A stretch of DNA of 51,236 bases from JBFXAM01 sp050184295. GTDB taxonomy: Bacteria; Planctomycetota; Phycisphaerae; UBA1845; Fen-1342. Of the stretch, positions 48,457 through 51,236 are shown in pieces (within the stretch, counting starts at the first letter, position 1; each line of letters starts with the position of its first letter). The stretch is from positions 1 to 51,236 of the forward strand of contig JBFXAM010000022.1 in assembly GCA_050184295.1 (NCBI GenBank). Direction: 5' to 3'. The position numbers and the translations under genes were made by a program. The notes beneath the pieces are model-generated. The model saw only the letters and a program-made list of their open reading frames with translations. It was not told the DNA's origin and searched no databases.

Positions 48457-49266
48457 ATGAGCGTGAAAAAGGAACCATCCGGGCGCCGCTCGGTGCAGGT
48501 CGAGGTCGAAGTCCCGGGAACGCCGGAGGAAGTCTGGCGCGCGATCGCCACCGGGCCGGGCATCTCGTCGTGGTTTGTGCCCACGCGCAGCGAGGAACGA
48601 CAAGGGGGACAGGTGATCAGCACCTTCGGGCCGGGAATGGATTCCCCCGCCACGATCACCTCTTGGGATGCGCCCCGGCGCTTCGTGGCCGAGGGTGAAA
48701 TGGGACCGCCCGGCTCTCCCAAGATGGCGACGGAGTGGAGCGTCGAGGCCCGTGCGGGCGGGATGTGTCTGGTTCGCGTGGTGCACAGTCTGTTTGCCAG
48801 CACCGACGACTGGGACAATCAGCTCGACGGCCTGGAGCAGGGCTGGCCGACGTTCTTCCGAATCCTGCGAATGTACCTCGAGCGGTTCAAGGGCATGCCG
48901 TGCTCCGCGATGCAGTTTGTGAGCTGCTCGTCCGATTCAGAGGCGATGGCATGGGAGAAAGCCGGCGGGGAACTGGGGCTCCTCAACGTCACGCAAGGGC
49001 AGAAATGGAGCGCGCCCGACGGCCTGCCGCGCATGACCGGCCTGGTGGACTCGGTGGGAAAAGGGATGCACCCCAACACCGTGCTGCTCCGCCTCGACAC
49101 GCCCGCACCCGGGACGGCATACATCGGAGCGTTCTCCTGCGGCGGGATGGTGATGGTGTGCATGAGCGTCTATCTCTACGGTAGCGAGGCGAAAGCCGCC
49201 GTCGAACGCGATGAGCCGATTTGGCAGAAGTGGATGGGCGAGCGGTTCCCGATGCCGCAGGGTTGA
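48457..49266 (+). CDS. SRPBCC-domain (AHSA1-like) protein
   Basis: 269 residues; AAAGGAAA precedes the ATG. The first ~150 residues form an AHSA1-type START/Bet v1 barrel (VQVEVEVPGTPEEVWRAIATGPGISSWFVP, GPGMDSPATITSWDAPRRFVAEGE, ATEWSVEARAGGMCLVRVVHSLF, WDNQLDGLEQGWPTFFRILRMYLERF). The C-terminal ~110 residues form a second, weaker copy or an extension (GTAYIGAFSCGGMVMVCMSVYLYG). SRPBCC proteins commonly lie downstream of an ArsR-type regulator, as here, and bind hydrophobic ligands. The ligand is unknown. It is the last gene of the likely operon that starts at 45691. Confidence 0.85.
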   Translation: MSVKKEPSGRRSVQVEVEVPGTPEEVWRAIATGPGISSWFVPTRSEERQGGQVISTFGPGMDSPATITSWDAPRRFVAEGEMGPPGSPKMATEWSVEARAGGMCLVRVVHSLFASTDDWDNQLDGLEQGWPTFFRILRMYLERFKGMPCSAMQFVSCSSDSEAMAWEKAGGELGLLNVTQGQKWSAPDGLPRMTGLVDSVGKGMHPNTVLLRLDTPAPGTAYIGAFSCGGMVMVCMSVYLYGSEAKAAVERDEPIWQKWMGERFPMPQG

Positions 49267-49324
49267 GAACCCGCTCCGAACCGGAACAGCGTCGGGATGG
49301 CGTCGTCGGCGCGCCCGGTCGAGC

Positions 49325-49530
49325 GCGTTGCGCTCGGACACGTTTGTGATCGGGTGCCTTGCACTCGCGCGCCCTGTGCTCGCGCGCCTTGCGCTCGCGC
49401 GCCTTGCGCTCGGGCACGTTTGTGATCGAGCGCCCCGCAGTTAGGCTCTTTGTAGTCGGGTGTCTTGCACTCGCGCGCCCTGCGCTGAGGCGCGCTTGGA
49501 GTCGCGCGCCTCGCAACTGGGCGCATTCGC
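49325..49530. repeat. 15-bp minisatellite
   Basis: About 13 degenerate tandem units of 15 bp, best seen as CTTGCACTCGCGCGC, CCTGTGCTCGCGCGC, CTTGCGCTCGCGCGC and CTTGCGCTCGGGCAC from about 49358, with TTTGTGATCG variants between. A 15-bp period equals five codons, and one minus-strand frame gives A-R-A-Q-G repeats reminiscent of decayed pentapeptide-repeat (A(D/N)LxG) coding. No frame has a ribosome binding site, so it is listed as a repeat. Confidence 0.7.
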
Positions 49531-49696
49531 GCGCGAACATCCATCGCCAGCGACCCTTCCGCCGTCGACGACCAACGTGATCCGCCTCGCAGTCACGCCG
49601 CGCCGAGTGCACGCGCTCGCGAGCGTGCTTCGCCCCAACGGAGCGCCGGAATCTAGCTACGGGTGCAGCGCAGCCCGCGTGCCCGCCCCCGGGGAG

Positions 49697-49903
49697 CGGA
49701 ACCGGTGGAAGACCGGGTCGAATCCGGTCGCGTCCTCCGGGATGATCACGGATTTGCCCCTTTCGAGTTGAAAAGGCGTCGCCGCTCGTAAGTCCTGCTC
49801 GCGGAAAGAGAGAGCGCTCCGGCCGCGGGCGAATGGCTCGTTGTCAACGAAACTCGGGGCGACTCGCCTGGTATGGAAACGGCCGCACAACGGTTCCTCG
49901 CGA
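49697..49903. repeat. ~200-bp dispersed repeat, copy X
   Basis: It shares ordered blocks with 50645-50866 at an offset of about 960 bp: CGAATCCG.TCGC, TTCG..TTGAAA, GCTC.TAAGTCC, TCGCG.AAAGAGA.AGC, ACGAAACTCGGGGC, ACTCGCCTGGTAT.GAAACGG and CGGTTCCT. It lies directly downstream of the GNAT gene in that gene's direction. No frame is convincing. Confidence 0.7.
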
Positions 49904-49906
49904 CGG

Positions 49907-50554
49907 TCAGGACGCCAGCGACTTGTCCATGAGCGCCGGCCCACCGTGGTCGGCGATTGACGAGAACACGGCGCGCCCATCGGAGAAGTGGGTCGCGTAG
50001 GATCGCCGCACGCGCTCGACGAATCCGAGCTTTCGGAAAATGTGCTGCGACACCTTGTTCGTGGCTTCCGTGACCGCGAGCCGATAGCCCTTGCGGGCGC
50101 CCAGGTCGAGGCCCCTGGAGACAAGTTGCTGCGCCACGCCGCGGCCGGAGACGGATTCTGCGACGCCCAGAAGGAACAGATGCAGTCGTTCGCCGGGGCG
50201 CACGACCCGATTCGCGCGGTATTCCGTGTCCAGCTCGCCCAGAATGTCAAAGACCGGCTGGAACTTTGGACTCAGTTGATCGATCCCGCCGGGCAGCGCG
50301 TTCGCGCCGTCCTCCGTGAGCAGCGCACCGACCAGCTCCCCCGTGCCCGCATGCCGCGCCAGGATGGTCAGCCCCTCGACGGCAGCCTGGGGGCAGAACA
50401 ATCGAACGAACGCCTCGAATTCCGGGGCCGTCAGGCCCACCGCGACCGCGGGCGGATCGTGCCGGCTGAATACTCCGCCCAATAGCTGTGACATTTCGTC
50501 TGCGTTCCGGGCCTCGTAGATGCCGTATTCGATCGCCTGCCCATCAGCCGGCAT
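49907..50554 (-). CDS. GNAT-family N-acetyltransferase
   Basis: 215 residues. ATG 50554 has GGAGG 7 nt upstream (the frame is open to 50614). The acetyl-CoA binding motif is LHLFLLGVAESVSGRGVAQQLVSRGLDLG (G137-R-G-V-A-Q142), and RLAVTEATNKVSQHIFRKLGFVERVRRSYATHF is the conserved C-terminal half with the usual Asn and aromatic residues. The first ~110 residues include a sizeable N-terminal part (LTAPEFEAFVRLFCPQAAVEGLTILARHAGTGELVGALL). The acceptor is unknown. The gene is bracketed by two copies of a ~200-bp repeat, which suggests it moved or was duplicated as a unit. Confidence 0.85.
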   Translation of the reverse strand: MPADGQAIEYGIYEARNADEMSQLLGGVFSRHDPPAVAVGLTAPEFEAFVRLFCPQAAVEGLTILARHAGTGELVGALLTEDGANALPGGIDQLSPKFQPVFDILGELDTEYRANRVVRPGERLHLFLLGVAESVSGRGVAQQLVSRGLDLGARKGYRLAVTEATNKVSQHIFRKLGFVERVRRSYATHFSDGRAVFSSIADHGGPALMDKSLAS

Positions 50555-50644
50555 ACGTTGGCCTCCTATTCTCCGGCATAGGCCACGCGTGTGTGACCCG
50601 CCCAACGGACACATCGCACTCGCGATAGGAGAAGCGCGGCCGAA

Positions 50645-50866
50645 GCGGCTCCACGGTGACTCGCCGTTTCGAATCCGATCGCCTCCCCGCGCGCAAGCCC
50701 GCGATGACGGCGATTACTGCCATTTCGGTTGAAACGCAGGGGCGCTCATAAGTCCATCTCGCGCAAAGAGAAAGCCCTCCGGCACGAACCGGAGGGCTGC
50801 ATTTCGACGAAACTCGGGGCAACTCGCCTGGTATAGAAACGGTCCTCCGCCGGTTCCTGGTGGACG
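50645..50866. repeat. ~200-bp dispersed repeat, copy Y
   Basis: The partner of 49697-49903. This copy contains a strong hairpin (50773-50798) that copy X largely lacks. It lies downstream of the gene that runs off the right edge and upstream of the GNAT gene, so each of the two minus-strand genes is followed by one copy. Confidence 0.7.
50765..50798 (-). terminator. Rho-independent terminator-like hairpin
   Basis: On the minus strand a perfect 10-bp stem AGCCCTCCGG/CCGGAGGGCT with a 6-nt loop (50773-50798) is followed by TTTCTCTTT (50772-50765). It lies about 165 nt after the stop of the right-edge gene and so would end its transcript before the GNAT gene. Confidence 0.7.
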
Positions 50867-50965
50867 CCGCGGATACTGGGTCATGACCCTGTATTTGGTG
50901 AGTCATCGCCCCCTTTTGGTCGTCAGGCGTTCGCTGTTAGCGCGCCGAGCATTCAAACAGCGCGT

Positions 50966-51236
50966 CTACGGAGTCGCGGCACTCAGCAGTAGCTGGCGCG
51001 CGAGTTCCTTGGTCACCTGCCAGAACATTCGCGAGTCGTTGAGCGCCAACGTGACGCCGTGGCGGAGCTCTTTCTCCGGGTGGATGTAGTTCCGGTACTC
51101 CTTCAAGACGTCCGCTACGTCCTTAGCGGACGCCGTAATCCACCCCAACTCGTGCGCGACTCTGATGTACGCGTCGAGCATCCAGTCCTGGTAGTTGAGG
51201 GTTTTCCCAGTGCCCTTCTCCTTCGGGGCCGAGGCA
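50966..51236 (-). CDS. Partial protein with RNxIHP motif, running off the right edge
   Basis: The minus-strand frame stops at 50966 and is open to the last base, so only the C-terminal ~89 residues are visible, beginning ASAPKEKGTGKTLNYQDWMLDAYIRVAHELGW. It is helical, and DVLKEYRNYIHPEKELRHG resembles the R-N-x-I-H motif of HEPN/DUF4145-like helical bundles, some of which are RNases or abortive-infection proteins. The assignment is weak because the N-terminus is missing. A terminator-like hairpin follows at 50765-50798. Confidence 0.6.
   Translation of the reverse strand, partial: ASAPKEKGTGKTLNYQDWMLDAYIRVAHELGWITASAKDVADVLKEYRNYIHPEKELRHGVTLALNDSRMFWQVTKELARQLLLSAATP

Noticed and set aside
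49697..50866. Integron attC cassette array
   Set aside because: The paired repeats lack recognisable inverse and core sites (RYYYAAC/GTTRRRY) at their ends, and there is no integrase in the window. It is kept only as a hypothesis to test.

Overview
The window is a GC-rich bacterial chromosome segment that most likely comes from a planctomycete. The lineage call is an inference from several gene styles seen together. Secreted proteins end in a paired calcium-loop (dockerin-like) motif containing NNFDIDPFV. An ECF sigma factor sits next to a zinc-finger/Ser-Thr kinase/TPR protein. A small membrane protein carries a CGYCLRGL...CPECG ribbon. Many large exported beta-rich proteins are present, along with a tandem RHS locus. 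There is one tRNA gene (Pro, anticodon CGG), no rRNA, no CRISPR array and no identifiable transposase.

Layout. 1-3.4 kb: a small palindrome-rich mobile element, then a long exported repeat protein. 3.6-9.4 kb: tRNA-Pro and a run of small soluble genes (alpha/beta hydrolase, YdeI/OmdA-like, two DUF1801 proteins, AlkD-like DNA alkylation repair protein, FN3 exported protein, CxxC protein). 9.8-25.5 kb: an exported-protein region (sulfatase-modifying-enzyme-like protein, FG-GAP/dockerin protein, beta-helix protein with a C-terminal sorting tail, a secreted HExxH protein, a dockerin protein, a YQG-type exported protein) interrupted by a cysteine-synthase-like enzyme and two proteins of unknown role. 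25.6-29.7 kb: the kinase and its ECF sigma factor, separated by a second copy of the mobile element. 29.8-38 kb: orphan dockerin fragment, GNAT enzyme, small conserved protein, single-chain Eco57I-like restriction-modification enzyme, ClC antiporter, ribbon membrane protein, diiron MBL-fold protein.

38.1-43.5 kb is the most unusual part. Three RHS C-terminal units lie in tandem on the minus strand. Each ends in a different, AT-richer tip, and each tip is followed at once by an unrelated small gene. This is the organisation of an RHS polymorphic-toxin locus with two displaced (orphan) toxin-immunity cassettes. The two orphan copies share near-identical core DNA and the same left boundary motif. 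One tip carries His and Asn-Cys-Gln-His motifs resembling the permuted papain (LRAT/NlpC-P60) fold.

43.6-49.3 kb holds a VOC lipoprotein, an AraC/GyrI regulator and a likely operon: ArsR-type repressor with a perfect operator palindrome, DUF1801-like protein, broken SRPBCC copy, NHL/FN3 protein, SRPBCC protein. Three of these genes share the same 5' end, one of them as a chimera. 49.3-51.2 kb holds a 15-bp minisatellite, a GNAT gene bracketed by two copies of a ~200-bp repeat, and a gene running off the right edge.

Functions rest on motifs read by eye. No database search was possible.
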